A DNA stretch of 64,000 nucleotides from NCBI GenBank assembly GCA_902524385.1, contig CABZCZ010000003.1, forward strand, positions 61,112 to 125,111, written 5' to 3'. The number at the start of each line of letters is the position of its first letter. Position 1 is the stretch's first letter. Positions 36,159-46,140 of this stretch are shown here, piece after piece. Made by a program: the position numbers and the translations under genes. The notes under the pieces are model-generated. The model ran no database searches. It saw only the letters and a program-made list of their open reading frames with translations, and had not been told where the DNA came from. Origin of the DNA: an uncultured Alphaproteobacteria bacterium (GTDB lineage Bacteria > Pseudomonadota > Alphaproteobacteria > HIMB59 > GCA-002718135).

Positions 36159-37280
36159 TTACTTAAATTGCTCCAATCTTACATCCCCGTCATGGGTTAG
36201 CAAAACAGAATTAATTATTTCATCGTCAAAATCAAAATTTATCTTTTTATTTTCTTTATCAATTAACAAACTTAAAAAGTTAAAAATATTTTTAGCGTAC
36301 AAAGCTGATGCATCTTTTGCAACTCTTCCAGGAACATTACCATAACCAACAACTTTAACTCCATTATGTATTACTATTTCATTCATTTTACTTAAAGGAC
36401 AATTACCACCAGCTTCCACAGCTAAATCAATTACTACTGAACCTGGTATCATCGAAGAAACCATTTCTTCTGTGATTAATACCGGTGCTTTTTTTCCAGG
36501 GATAAGAGCTGTACAAATTACAATGTCTTGTTTTGAAATTGTTTCAGCTATCAATTGAGCTTGTTTTTTCTTATAATCTTGACTCATTTCCTTTGCATAA
36601 CCACCTTCGGTTTCAGCATTTTGAGCTTCATCATCTTCAACCATAATAAATTTTCCACCAAGACTTTCGACTTGTTCCTTAGTTGCAGCTCTAACATCGG
36701 TGGCAGATACTACTGCTCCAAGTCTTTTTGCAGTTGCAATAGCTTGTAAACCTGCAACTCCTACACCAAGTATCATAACTTTTGCTGGATTTACTCGTCC
36801 TGCTGCAGTCATCATCATTGGGAAAGCTTTTCCAAATTGCTCTGCGGCATCAATTACACTCCTATATCCAGCTAAGTTTGCTTGAGATGATAAAACATCC
36901 ATACTTTGGGCTCTACTAATTCTTGGAATTAATTCCATACAACAAGATGATATTTTATTTTTGTTTAAATTAGAGAATTCAGATTTATTTTCATATGGAT
37001 TTAAAATTCCAATAAGTAGTGAATTACTTTTTAAGTTATTTATATCTTCAGTACTTGGCATTCTGACGCATAAACAAACATCTGACTTCAAGCATTCAGA
37101 TCTAGTAACAATTTTTGCTCCAACTTCTTCATAATTTGAATTTTGATATCCTGAAGATTCACCCGCCCCATTTTCAATTATAACTTCAAAACCTAGTCTA
37201 GATAAAAGCTTTACAGATTCAGGGGAGATAGAGACTCTTGTCTCATTGTTATCATTCTCTTTAATAGCAGATAAGAACAT
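36159..37280 (-). CDS. pntAA: NAD(P) transhydrogenase subunit alpha, NAD-binding part
   Basis: 373-residue soluble NAD(H)-binding subunit. AlaDH/PNT N-terminal domain: ETRVSISPESVKLLSRLGFEV, ELIPRISRAQSMDVLSSQANLAGY; Rossmann motif VMILGVGVAGLQAIATAKRLGA with VSATDVRAATKEQVESLGGKF; and the IPGKKAPVLITEEMV and DLAVEAGGNCPLS segments. Domain I delivers hydride to NADP in PntB. 6 bases downstream of the ABC1 kinase gene. Confidence 0.96.
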   Translation of the reverse strand: MFLSAIKENDNNETRVSISPESVKLLSRLGFEVIIENGAGESSGYQNSNYEEVGAKIVTRSECLKSDVCLCVRMPSTEDINNLKSNSLLIGILNPYENKSEFSNLNKNKISSCCMELIPRISRAQSMDVLSSQANLAGYRSVIDAAEQFGKAFPMMMTAAGRVNPAKVMILGVGVAGLQAIATAKRLGAVVSATDVRAATKEQVESLGGKFIMVEDDEAQNAETEGGYAKEMSQDYKKKQAQLIAETISKQDIVICTALIPGKKAPVLITEEMVSSMIPGSVVIDLAVEAGGNCPLSKMNEIVIHNGVKVVGYGNVPGRVAKDASALYAKNIFNFLSLLIDKENKKINFDFDDEIINSVLLTHDGDVRLEQFK

Positions 37281-37286
37281 GAGTTC

Positions 37287-38633
37287 TTATATTGATAGGT
37301 TCGCTATTTTTAAAGCTTTTTGTTGGTTTTTCATTAATTTTTTTGAGTCAAAATCTTCAATGAGCTCATGGAATATTCTATACCAATTAACTTCAGCTTT
37401 TAAATGCATAAACACTGAACCCAATCCTACTGCCGCTCTATCCATAAAAACAAATTCTTTTGGAGGTTTAACACCACCCAGTTTCTTGAGTTCTTGATGA
37501 ACTTCAGATGCAATTTGTGCTCCATAAATACCGCTATCACTTTCTTGTATTTTTTGAACTTTATCTTCCATTAGAGGAGAATATAAAAATCCTGCCCATT
37601 TATTTAATACTTTTAATTTATCTTTAGTTATGTCTGTAAATCCCCATTGTTCATAGGCATGAACTGCTTTTGAATTATCTTTTTCTTGAAGAGCAAAGTA
37701 TAAATCTATTACACCCTGAATAAAATTACCATTAAATATTCTCATACATCCGAAATCATAAATATTAATACTAAGATCTTTTTTTTGAACAGAATAATTT
37801 CCTAAATGTGGATCTCCATGAAGAACACCATATTCAAAAAATGGTTTATACCATGCTTTATACATATTTGATGCTAATGTATTTCTTGTTTCTTTAGATG
37901 ACTTTTTAAAATTTAAAATAGGCTCTCCATCAAGCCAACTCATGGTCAGCAGTCTCTTTGTAGATAATTTGTCATAGGTTTTTGGTACGTGAACAAAATT
38001 TATGTTTGAAAAAATATTTCTAAATACTGACATTAATTTTTTTTCTCTTTCATAATCTAGCTCTTCTTTTAATCTGTCAGTAATCTCTTTATATACTTCA
38101 TCAGTTTTTATAGCTTTATTATACGACTGATAAATTGAAAAAATCATTTTCAATTGCGAAAGATCTGCACTTACCGCTGATGTCATGTCAGGATACTGAA
38201 GTTTACAAGCTACTATTTCATCATTATTTACTTTAGCTTTATGAACTTGCCCAAGTGAAGCTGCTCTTGTCGCTTCTTTATCAAACTCTATAAAATTTTT
38301 TTGCCAATCCTGTTTTAATTCTGCTGCCATTCTTCTTTTAACAAACAACCATCCCATAGGAGGAGCATTTGATTGTAAATGCATAAGCTCTTGTGCATAT
38401 TCATCAGGAAGTAGATCAGGTATTGTTGCCGATAATTGTGCCACTTTCATTAATGGTCCCTTAATACTTCCAAGAGCAGCTCTAATTTCAGAGGCATGTT
38501 TTTCTTTGTCTAACTTAACCCCTAAATATCTTTGACTTGCAAGCTTTGTAGCTAATTTTCCAACTACACCACCAACTTTTGCATATCTAGTAAGTTGTTT
38601 TGTTAAAGATTTTGCTTCTTTATCTTTCATCAA
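37287..38633 (-). CDS. ABC1/ADCK (COQ8-type) atypical kinase
   Basis: 448-residue member of the UbiB/ADCK family; COQ8 relatives support ubiquinone synthesis through ATPase activity. Visible: the KxGQ-like inhibitory motif in the N-terminal extension (LMKVAQLSATIPDLLP), the Ala-rich loop ATRAASLGQVHKAKV, the invariant Lys (VACKLQYPDM), ELDYERE, the catalytic loop VLHGDPHLGNYSV and the DFG motif IYDFGCMR. KVAQ in place of KLGQ is a mild variation. No C-terminal membrane helices as in UbiB, so it is closer to the ADCK3/COQ8 group. Between pepF and pntAA. Confidence 0.88.
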   Translation of the reverse strand: MMKDKEAKSLTKQLTRYAKVGGVVGKLATKLASQRYLGVKLDKEKHASEIRAALGSIKGPLMKVAQLSATIPDLLPDEYAQELMHLQSNAPPMGWLFVKRRMAAELKQDWQKNFIEFDKEATRAASLGQVHKAKVNNDEIVACKLQYPDMTSAVSADLSQLKMIFSIYQSYNKAIKTDEVYKEITDRLKEELDYEREKKLMSVFRNIFSNINFVHVPKTYDKLSTKRLLTMSWLDGEPILNFKKSSKETRNTLASNMYKAWYKPFFEYGVLHGDPHLGNYSVQKKDLSINIYDFGCMRIFNGNFIQGVIDLYFALQEKDNSKAVHAYEQWGFTDITKDKLKVLNKWAGFLYSPLMEDKVQKIQESDSGIYGAQIASEVHQELKKLGGVKPPKEFVFMDRAAVGLGSVFMHLKAEVNWYRIFHELIEDFDSKKLMKNQQKALKIANLSI

Positions 38634-38635
38634 TT

Positions 38636-40432
38636 TTATTCTTCCAATTGGTCAATGAGACTCTCAATAACATTAACACCTTTTTGCCAAAAATCTTTTT
38701 TCTTCGGATTTAATCCAAAGGGTTTCAATAGTTTATCATATGTATTACTGCCACCACTTTCTAATAAAGTAATATATTTGTCTTCAAATTTGGGTAATTT
38801 GCTTTCGTATACATTAAAAAGAGAATTTACAAGACAATCTCCAAAGGCGTAAGCATAAACGTAAAATGGTGAATGAATGAAATGAGGTATGTAGCTCCAA
38901 AAATATTTGTAATCATCATTAAATTTTATCGAAGGTCCTAAGCTTTGCTTTTGAACATCAATCCAAATTTTACAAATCTCATTAACACTTAATTCTTTAA
39001 TTTTTCTTTGGTCATGTATGCGCTTTTCAAATTCAAAAAATGCAATTTGTCGTACTACAGTATTAAGCATATCTTCGACTTTATTTGCTAAAAGTCCTCT
39101 ACGCTCATTTTCTTTCGTAGTTATGGATAGAAGAGATTTAAATGTTAACATTTCACCAAAAACACTTGCTGTTTCAGCAAGAGTTAGAGGTGTTGAAGAA
39201 TTAAAATAAGTTTGTTTTCGTCCCGCTAAATACTGATGAATTCCATGACCTAGTTCATGAGCAAGTGTTGAAATATCTCTTGCTTTACCCTGATAATTAA
39301 CAAGTATAAATGGGTGAGCTGAAGGAACAGTAGAAGCAGCAAATGCTCCAGGAGATTTTCCTGCAATTACAGGAGCATGTATCCATGAATTATCAAAAAA
39401 TTTATTTACAATATCTCCTGCTCTCTTATCAAAATTAGAATAAGCATCACTTACAATTCTTTTTGCATCTTTCCAGGAATATACACTTTGTGATTGGAAG
39501 GGAAGAGGTGCATTTCTATCCCAATACATCAATGATTTCTTTTTAAACCATTTGGCTTTTATTTTATAATAGCGATGAGCAATTTTTGGATAATTTTCTT
39601 TTATTGTTTCAGTCAATGCCTCTACAACTTCATCTTCAACTACATTAGACAAATTTCTAGAGCTAACTGGGCTTGGTAATCCTCTCCACTTGTCATTGAT
39701 TGATTTATCTTTAGCAAGATTATTGGTAATGGATGTAAACAAACTAATATTGTCTTTTAAAACAGCAGATACAACCTCTGCGGATTTTTTTCGATTTGAT
39801 TCTTTTTTATCAGAAAGAAAATTAAAAATTTCAGCACTAGATAAATTTTTACCTCTAAATGGAAATTTAAGTGACGAAATTGTATCATCAAATAATCTTA
39901 CCCAAGCTGATCTAGACGTAATACTTTTTTCTTGAAGTAATTTTTCTGTTTTAACATCTAATTGATATGGTTTAAATTTTCGTATATTTTTAATCCAGTT
40001 TTTATAAGGCTCTAATTTCTTATCAGCGTAGATTTTATTTAATTTTGCATCCGAAACTTCATTTAACTCAAGACTAAAGAAAACTATTGATGAAGCTATA
40101 TTAGTAATTTGTTCCTGCATTTGTTGGTAAAAAATTTTATTCTTTTCATTATTACCGTCCTCAGCAACTAAGAGATGTGCATATGACATAATTTTATCAA
40201 TTTTTATATCAATGTTTTCTAATTCAACGATTGCTTTTAAGAGATGACTAGGATTAAGCTTAGTAATTTTAAATCTGTATTTTTTTTCAAATTTTTTTGT
40301 AATTCTTCTTAGTTGATTTAAATCATTATTTAGATTCTTGGCTTTTGGAGATTCGTATAAATCTTTGAGGTTCCAAACTGGCAGTTTTCCAAGGGAATTT
40401 TTTGTTAAATTTTGATAATTTTTTTGTTTCAT
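38636..40432 (-). CDS. pepF: Oligoendopeptidase F family metallopeptidase (M3B)
   Basis: 598-residue zinc peptidase that degrades oligopeptides in the cytoplasm. The zinc motif is HELGHGIHQYLA with the third ligand in TLAETASVFGEML; MYWDRNAPLPF and YFWSYIPHFIHSPFYVYAYAFGD are typical of the PepF/M3B clade. No signal peptide. First gene of the minus-strand run to pntB and divergent from the acyl-CoA synthetase gene by 56 bases. Confidence 0.93.
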   Translation of the reverse strand: MKQKNYQNLTKNSLGKLPVWNLKDLYESPKAKNLNNDLNQLRRITKKFEKKYRFKITKLNPSHLLKAIVELENIDIKIDKIMSYAHLLVAEDGNNEKNKIFYQQMQEQITNIASSIVFFSLELNEVSDAKLNKIYADKKLEPYKNWIKNIRKFKPYQLDVKTEKLLQEKSITSRSAWVRLFDDTISSLKFPFRGKNLSSAEIFNFLSDKKESNRKKSAEVVSAVLKDNISLFTSITNNLAKDKSINDKWRGLPSPVSSRNLSNVVEDEVVEALTETIKENYPKIAHRYYKIKAKWFKKKSLMYWDRNAPLPFQSQSVYSWKDAKRIVSDAYSNFDKRAGDIVNKFFDNSWIHAPVIAGKSPGAFAASTVPSAHPFILVNYQGKARDISTLAHELGHGIHQYLAGRKQTYFNSSTPLTLAETASVFGEMLTFKSLLSITTKENERRGLLANKVEDMLNTVVRQIAFFEFEKRIHDQRKIKELSVNEICKIWIDVQKQSLGPSIKFNDDYKYFWSYIPHFIHSPFYVYAYAFGDCLVNSLFNVYESKLPKFEDKYITLLESGGSNTYDKLLKPFGLNPKKKDFWQKGVNVIESLIDQLEE

Positions 40433-40434
40433 AT

Positions 40435-40482
40435 TTGACTATTTCGATATAGGTCTATTATCAGAGCTTTGTAGGGAGGATT
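40435..40482 (+). promoter_or_regulatory. Candidate promoter and strong ribosome site of the acyl-CoA synthetase gene
   Basis: TTGACT (40435-40440) and TATTAT (40456-40461), 15 bases apart, resemble -35 and -10 boxes. Then GGGAGGA sits near 40474-40480, about 8 bases before the ATG at 40489. Such a strong Shine-Dalgarno is unusual in this window, where most starts have none. The short 15-base spacer makes the promoter call weak; the ribosome site is firm. Confidence 0.4.
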
Positions 40483-40488
40483 AAAAGT

Positions 40489-42291
40489 ATGATTGTTAAT
40501 TTTGATGAATTTAATAATATACCTAGTGTTTTTTATTATCAATCAAATGATCTGAAAGATCAGCCTTATTTATGGAAAAAAGAAAATGATAAATATGTTT
40601 CTTTAAGCTGGCTACAAGTAAAGGATCAGGTTGAAAGTTTGGCAACATATTTTAAAGATCTAGGAATTTTAGAGGGTGATAGAGTATTAATTTTATCTGA
40701 AAATAGACCTGAGTGGCAAATTACAGATTTAGCAATAATGTGTATTGGAGCAATAACTGTGCCTGCTTACACAACAAGTACAACAAATGATTATGAATAT
40801 ATAATTAAACACTCTGGGGCTAGATGCGCCATTGTATCTTCACATGAATTAATGCAAAAAGCTCTACCTGCAATTGAAAAAAATTCTCACTGTCAAAACG
40901 TAATTAAGTTTAATGATGATAATGAAACTTATTCAGAAGTTGTAAATATAATATCTTATAATAAAATTATAAATGATAATTTAGAAAAAAGAAAAGCTTC
41001 TAATGAAATAGAAGAATTGTCAAAAAATTTTAACAGAAAAGATACGGCATGTATTATATATACCTCTGGGACAGGTGGGAAACCTAAGGGAGTAATGTTG
41101 AGTCATGGAGCTATATTAAGAAACTGTGCTTCTTGTGATAAATTACTTGAAAGTCTTACCAATGATTTAACAAAAGAAATTAGATATTTATCATGGTTGC
41201 CATTATCTCATTCATATGAACATACTTTACAATTTTTAGAAATGGGGCAAGGTGCACAAATCTATTACGCTGAAAGTATAGATAAATTACTAGTAAATAT
41301 GGCTGAGGCAGCACCACATTTTATGACAGCTGTTCCAAGATTTTATGACTCTTTACACACACGTATTTCACAAGGTCTAAAAAACCAAAGTAAATTAAGT
41401 CAACGCTTCTTTTCAATTACATTAAATTTAGGAAAGAAAAAATATTTTGGTGAACACATGAGTTTCTCTGAAAGATTCATGAATAGATTAATGGATAGAA
41501 TAGTAAGAAAAAAGGTTCAGAAAAGATTTGGTGGAAGTCTCAGAGCATTGATATCAGGAGGCGCAGCACTAAATTTTGAGGTTGGATTATACCTAAGCGC
41601 TCTTGGTCTGCCACTACTTCAAGGCTACGGACAAACTGAAACGGCTCCTGTTATTTCCGCAAACCCTCCTGAAAAAATTAAATTAGATACTGTTGGAAAA
41701 GTTCTTCAAGGAAATGAAGTAAAGATTTCTGAAGATGGAGAAATTTTAGCTCGTGGTGAACTAATTATGAATGGTTATTGGAATGATCCCGAGTCAACTA
41801 ATAAAACCATAATTGATGGATGGGTCCATACAGGTGATGTTGGAGAGTTTGATGAAGAGGATTATTTAAAGATTACGGATAGAAAAAAAGATATTATTGT
41901 AAATGCTGGTGGAGATAATATTTCTCCTTCAAGAATAGAGGCGAAACTAGATATTGAACCTGAAATTGCTCAGTCAATGTTATATGGAGATTTCAAAAAT
42001 TACCTAGTTGCAATCTTGGTACCTAATAAAGATATAGTTTCTGAATGGGCAAAAGCAAATAATGTTGAAGGTGATTTAAGTAAAATTATTCAAGATACTT
42101 CATTTAATAAAAAAATAAAAGATGTAGTAGATAAGGTCAACAAAAGCCTTTCTAAAATAGAACAAATAAGAAAGTTTATTTTAATTGATCATGAGTTTAC
42201 AATTGAAAACAATATGATGACTCCTTCTATGAAAGTAAGAAGATTTAAAGTAAAAGAGATGTACGGAGAAAACTTAGAGAAATTATATTAA
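40489..42291 (+). CDS. Long-chain fatty acyl-CoA synthetase (AMP-forming)
   Basis: 600-residue adenylate-forming enzyme of the FAA1/ACSL type, activating fatty acids with ATP and CoA. Motifs: TACIIYTSGTGGKPKGVMLS (P-loop), LPLSHSYEHTLQF, GYGQTETAPVIS, and GWVHTGDVGEFDEEDYLKI with TDRKKDIIVNAGGDNISPSRIE at the C-terminal hinge. It resembles the FAA1-like COG1022 group rather than FadD. Translation should be strong (GGGAGGA upstream). Its stop shares TTAA with the DUF1244 gene. Confidence 0.93.
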   Translation: MIVNFDEFNNIPSVFYYQSNDLKDQPYLWKKENDKYVSLSWLQVKDQVESLATYFKDLGILEGDRVLILSENRPEWQITDLAIMCIGAITVPAYTTSTTNDYEYIIKHSGARCAIVSSHELMQKALPAIEKNSHCQNVIKFNDDNETYSEVVNIISYNKIINDNLEKRKASNEIEELSKNFNRKDTACIIYTSGTGGKPKGVMLSHGAILRNCASCDKLLESLTNDLTKEIRYLSWLPLSHSYEHTLQFLEMGQGAQIYYAESIDKLLVNMAEAAPHFMTAVPRFYDSLHTRISQGLKNQSKLSQRFFSITLNLGKKKYFGEHMSFSERFMNRLMDRIVRKKVQKRFGGSLRALISGGAALNFEVGLYLSALGLPLLQGYGQTETAPVISANPPEKIKLDTVGKVLQGNEVKISEDGEILARGELIMNGYWNDPESTNKTIIDGWVHTGDVGEFDEEDYLKITDRKKDIIVNAGGDNISPSRIEAKLDIEPEIAQSMLYGDFKNYLVAILVPNKDIVSEWAKANNVEGDLSKIIQDTSFNKKIKDVVDKVNKSLSKIEQIRKFILIDHEFTIENNMMTPSMKVRRFKVKEMYGENLEKLY

Positions 42292-42578
42292 GTTTTTCCT
42301 TTATCAAATTTTTCTTTTTGTTCAGAAGTGATTTCTTTTTGAAATTTTGTTTTCCACTCTGAGTATGACATACCATAGATCATTTCTCGTGCTTCATCAT
42401 AAGAAATAGAAATATTTTTCTTCTCTGCAGCACTAACATACCATTTTGAAAGACAGTTTCTGCAAAAACCTGATAAATTCATTAAATCAATATTTTGTAC
42501 ATCTGTTCTATTTTTTAGATGATGAATTAATCTTTCTGCAACATCAGCAAGTAATTCTCTATCAAAGTTTTTGGTCAT
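42288..42578 (-). CDS. DUF1244 family protein
   Basis: 96-residue proteobacterial protein of unknown function. The core VQNIDLMNLSGFCRNCLSKWY with the CxxC pair and the ending EAREMIYGMSYSEWKTKFQKE match DUF1244 closely. Probably a small helical, possibly metal-binding cytoplasmic protein. Divergent from pyk across 55 bases, which contain a TATATATATATTATAAT stretch immediately before the pyk ATG. Confidence 0.9.
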   Translation of the reverse strand: MTKNFDRELLADVAERLIHHLKNRTDVQNIDLMNLSGFCRNCLSKWYVSAAEKKNISISYDEAREMIYGMSYSEWKTKFQKEITSEQKEKFDKGKT

Positions 42579-42633
42579 ATTAAGTAAATAAATTATATAA
42601 ATCTATTTTTGTGCTATATATATATTATAATTA

Positions 42634-44070
42634 ATGAAACGTAACAGAAAAGCTAAAATTTTAGCTACACTAGGACCTGCATCATCAGATAAAAAAATAA
42701 TAGAAGACTTGTTTGTTGGTGGATGTGATGTTTTTAGATTAAATTTTTCACATGGTGATTTAGAAACTCATAGAAAAAATTATGAAAATATTAGATCTCT
42801 AGAAGAAAAACATAATCATGCATCATGCATATTAGCTGACTTGCAAGGACCCAAATTAAGAGTGGGAACATTTAAGAATACAAAAGAAAATTTAGTTAAA
42901 GGTCAAAGTTTTGTATTAGATCTTTCAAGTGAGCCAGGAGATAATAATAGGGTTAACTTTCCTCATGAAGAAATTTATGATTTTTTAACACCTAATTCTA
43001 TTTTATTAGTAAATGATGGAAGAATTAGATTACAAGTTGTTGAACAAAAAAAAGATAGTTTAATTACAGAGGTTTTAAATGATGCTGAAATCTCAAATAA
43101 CAAAGGTGTAAATATTCCAGATGTTATTCTTCCAATAGACGCTCTTACCAAAAAAGATAAGTCTGATCTAATGAAGGCATTAGATATGGGAGTTGATTGG
43201 GTTGCACTTTCTTTCGTGCAACAAGCAGAGGATATTCACAAACTAAAAAAAATAATTAATAACAAAGCACTCGTGATGGCAAAAATTGAAAAACCTTCAG
43301 CAGTAAAAAATATTGATGATATTATAAATGCTGCAGATGGTATTATGATAGCAAGAGGTGATTTGGGTGTTGAAATGCCAACAGAACAAGTTCCAATAGT
43401 GCAAAAAAATATTATTAAAAGATGTAGGCACTTTGGAAAACCAGTTGTTGTTGCTACACAAATGCTTGAAAGTATGATTGGAAATCTTGTGCCAACTAGA
43501 GCAGAAGCATCTGATGTTGCTAATGCTATTTATGATGGAACAGATGCTGTAATGTTATCTGGTGAATCTGCCGTTGGAGCACATCCAACAGAAGTAGTAC
43601 GAACTATGAATAAAATAATAGAAAATGTTGAGAATGATAAAAATAATTATGATTTACAAATTACTCAAGAAAATATTGATGATGTTGATAATACCGATGC
43701 AATAACTTTAGCAGCTTACTCAATTGCAAAAAAATCAGATGCAAAAGCAATTATTACATTTTCTCTTAGTGGAAGAACAACGACTAGAATGGCTAGAGAA
43801 AGGGCCCCTGTTCAAATTGTTGGTTTATCTCCAAATATTATTACTACAAGAAAAATGCAATTATATTGGGGGGTAAACTCTTGTTATACGCAAGAGGATG
43901 CTCAAAATGCTCAAGACATGGTTAATATTGCATGTAGAATTGCAAAAAATAAAAATTTAGTAGAGCCAGGAGATAACGTTGTTATTTCAGCTGGTGTTCC
44001 ATTCGGAAGTGCTGGCACCACTAATCTACTTAGATTGGCTGAGATAATCGCTGATAAAGATCTTAAGTAA
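42634..44070 (+). CDS. pyk: Pyruvate kinase
   Basis: Last step of glycolysis, phosphoenolpyruvate plus ADP to pyruvate plus ATP. The 478-residue protein has the N-terminal KILATLGPASSDKKIIEDL, RLNFSHGD, ILADLQGPKLRVG, the catalytic MAKIEKPSAVKNIDDII, IMIARGDLGVEMP, and TQMLESMIGNLVPTRAEASDVANAIYDGTDAVMLSGE. The C-terminal domain is complete. It ends in an 8-base tail-to-tail overlap with the aminotransferase (TTAAGTAA). Expressed opposite DUF1244. Confidence 0.96.
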   Translation: MKRNRKAKILATLGPASSDKKIIEDLFVGGCDVFRLNFSHGDLETHRKNYENIRSLEEKHNHASCILADLQGPKLRVGTFKNTKENLVKGQSFVLDLSSEPGDNNRVNFPHEEIYDFLTPNSILLVNDGRIRLQVVEQKKDSLITEVLNDAEISNNKGVNIPDVILPIDALTKKDKSDLMKALDMGVDWVALSFVQQAEDIHKLKKIINNKALVMAKIEKPSAVKNIDDIINAADGIMIARGDLGVEMPTEQVPIVQKNIIKRCRHFGKPVVVATQMLESMIGNLVPTRAEASDVANAIYDGTDAVMLSGESAVGAHPTEVVRTMNKIIENVENDKNNYDLQITQENIDDVDNTDAITLAAYSIAKKSDAKAIITFSLSGRTTTRMARERAPVQIVGLSPNIITTRKMQLYWGVNSCYTQEDAQNAQDMVNIACRIAKNKNLVEPGDNVVISAGVPFGSAGTTNLLRLAEIIADKDLK

Positions 44071-45265
44071 GTTTATTGCAAGCATCTTTAATTCTGTTGC
44101 ACGCATCTTCGAGAATTGCATCACTAGTTGCATAAGATAATCTAAAATAAGGTGATAATCCAAATGCTGCACCATGAACTCCTGCAACACCTTGATCCTC
44201 TAGAAGATATGTCATGAAATCTTCGTCATTAAAGATTTGACTTCCATTAGGTGTCTTCTTTCCAATTATACCTTCACAATTAGGATAGACGTAAAAAGCC
44301 CCTTCTGGTTTTTGACATGTAATTCCCTCAATATTATTTAATTTATTCAATACTAAATCTCTACGTTTCAAGAACTTTTCATTATGTTCTTTTATAAAAT
44401 CCTGAGGACCACTTATTGCTTCCACGGCAGCTGCCATTGTAATTGAAGAAGTTGATGTTGTACTTTGCGATTGTATTTTGTTCATAGCAGCAATAATCTC
44501 TTTTGGAGCACCACAATATCCAAGCCTCCATCCTGTCATACAGTATGATTTTGAAACACCATTAAGTGTCAAACATCTTTCTTTTAATGAAGGCTCAATA
44601 GATGCAAGGGTATGGAAATCTAGTTTATCATAAATAATTTTTTCGTAGATATCATCACACATTATAAGAACATTAGGATATTTTTTTAGAATATGTGCTA
44701 AATCTTCTAACTCTTTTTTGGAATAAACTGAGCCAGTTGGATTGCTAGGACTATTTAACATCAACCATTTTGTGTTGGAGTTAATATTTTTATCTAATTG
44801 TGCTGGAGTAATTTTGAAGTTCTGTGATTGAGGACACTCAACTATGACGGGTTTACCTTCTGCTAATAAAACAATATCTGGATAACTAACCCAAAAAGGA
44901 GCTGTTATTATGACCTCATCTCCTGGATTAATTGTTGCCATCATAGCATTATAGATAATATGTTTCCCACCAACACCACAGATGATTTCTTCTAATTGAT
45001 AATCTATATTATTATCTTCTTTAAATTTTCTTTGAATTGCTTTTTGTAATTCTGGAGTCCCTTTACCTGGTACATATTTAGTTTTACCCTCTTCCATCGC
45101 TTTACTAGCTGCATCTCTTATATTTTTTGGAGTATTAAAATCTGGTTCACCTGCTGCAAGAACAATTACATCCTTACCTTCATCCTTCAAAGCCTTAGCT
45201 TTGATATTAATACCTACCGTCATTGAAGGCTTAATTTTACTTAGTCTATCTGCAATAAAATTCAT
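44063..45265 (-). CDS. aatA: Aspartate aminotransferase, class I (type Ib)
   Basis: 400-residue PLP enzyme. The start FIADRLSKIKPSMTVGINIKAKAL and VLAAGEPDFNTPKNIRDAA match alphaproteobacterial AatA. PLP contacts: LNSPSNPTGSVYSKKEL (Asn), MCDDIYEKI (Asp, Tyr) and LNGVSKSYCMTGWRLGYCGAP with the Schiff-base Lys; the C-terminal FRLSYATSD holds the substrate-binding Arg. AatA-type enzymes transaminate aspartate and sometimes prephenate. It directly follows the TSUP permease gene, so the two may be one transcript. Confidence 0.93.
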   Translation of the reverse strand: MNFIADRLSKIKPSMTVGINIKAKALKDEGKDVIVLAAGEPDFNTPKNIRDAASKAMEEGKTKYVPGKGTPELQKAIQRKFKEDNNIDYQLEEIICGVGGKHIIYNAMMATINPGDEVIITAPFWVSYPDIVLLAEGKPVIVECPQSQNFKITPAQLDKNINSNTKWLMLNSPSNPTGSVYSKKELEDLAHILKKYPNVLIMCDDIYEKIIYDKLDFHTLASIEPSLKERCLTLNGVSKSYCMTGWRLGYCGAPKEIIAAMNKIQSQSTTSTSSITMAAAVEAISGPQDFIKEHNEKFLKRRDLVLNKLNNIEGITCQKPEGAFYVYPNCEGIIGKKTPNGSQIFNDEDFMTYLLEDQGVAGVHGAAFGLSPYFRLSYATSDAILEDACNRIKDACNKLT

Positions 45266-46075
45266 TTAAATTATAAAATGTTCAATAATTAGACTAGCAC
45301 AAGTTAACAACAAAAAAATAGCAAAAATTTTTCTTAATACTAACTTATCTATGTTTGTTGAAACTTTTGCACCAATTCCAGCAGTAATTATACTAGTTAT
45401 GGATATAAAAAAAACTATTACAACATTTACGAAACCTACTGAATAAATAGGAAGATTATTCATATTTGATCCAGTATACATGAATGTTAACGCTCCAGGA
45501 AAAGCAATAAGAAATCCAAAAACAGCAGATGTACCAACTGCTTCATGAATTTTTTTTGAAAACATTGTTAAAGTAGGAACACTAAAACTACCTCCTCCAA
45601 TACCAATTATTGAAGAAAAAAAACCAATAGAAGAACTTATTAAAAAATTAATAATGTTAGATGAAGGCAAATCATTACTTACAATTACAGGATTTTGTTG
45701 AAAGAGCATATTTAATGAAATTAAAAATGCTAAAATAACAAAAAGGATAACTAAAATCTGCCCTGACATAGAACTTGCTGAAAACGAACCTACAATTGAT
45801 CCAATAATTATTCCAATTGCCCATTTTTTTACAATTATCAAATTTGTATTCTTAAGATTAATATGTGATCTTATGGAAGAAATTGAAGTAAAACAAATCA
45901 CACCAAGAGATGATGCCACAGCAACATGCATTATTATATCAGAGTTATAACCAAGATTAAGTAAAATAAAATAAGTTACAGGAACTATTATTATTCCACC
46001 TCCAACTCCTAACAAACCTGCAATAAAACCAGAAACTAGTCCTGTTAATAAAAAAATAAATACTATTGAAGTCAA
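45266..46075 (-). CDS. TSUP (TauE/SafE) family membrane permease
   Basis: 269-residue membrane protein with about eight hydrophobic helices in two repeats. Each half carries the TauE/SafE-type G-rich motif: FIAGLLGVGGGIIIVPVTYF near the start and FFSSIIGIGGGSFSVPTLTMF in the second half. Members move sulfonates, sulfite or other organic anions, usually outward; the substrate here cannot be told. It is divergent from the saccharopine-dehydrogenase-like gene (65 bases) and abuts the aminotransferase gene. Confidence 0.9.
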   Translation of the reverse strand: MTSIVFIFLLTGLVSGFIAGLLGVGGGIIIVPVTYFILLNLGYNSDIIMHVAVASSLGVICFTSISSIRSHINLKNTNLIIVKKWAIGIIIGSIVGSFSASSMSGQILVILFVILAFLISLNMLFQQNPVIVSNDLPSSNIINFLISSSIGFFSSIIGIGGGSFSVPTLTMFSKKIHEAVGTSAVFGFLIAFPGALTFMYTGSNMNNLPIYSVGFVNVVIVFFISITSIITAGIGAKVSTNIDKLVLRKIFAIFLLLTCASLIIEHFII

Positions 46076-46140
46076 ATAAATTTCCGTATTTTAAGTTTAA
46101 TTAATGTAGTAAACAATTTAATATAAAAGTAAATAAGACT

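Noticed and set aside
42610..42633. TATATATATATTATAAT as the pyk promoter
   Set aside because: The best TATAAT ends 3 bases before the ATG, which would leave no leader; an earlier TATATA is possible but cannot be told from background AT-richness.
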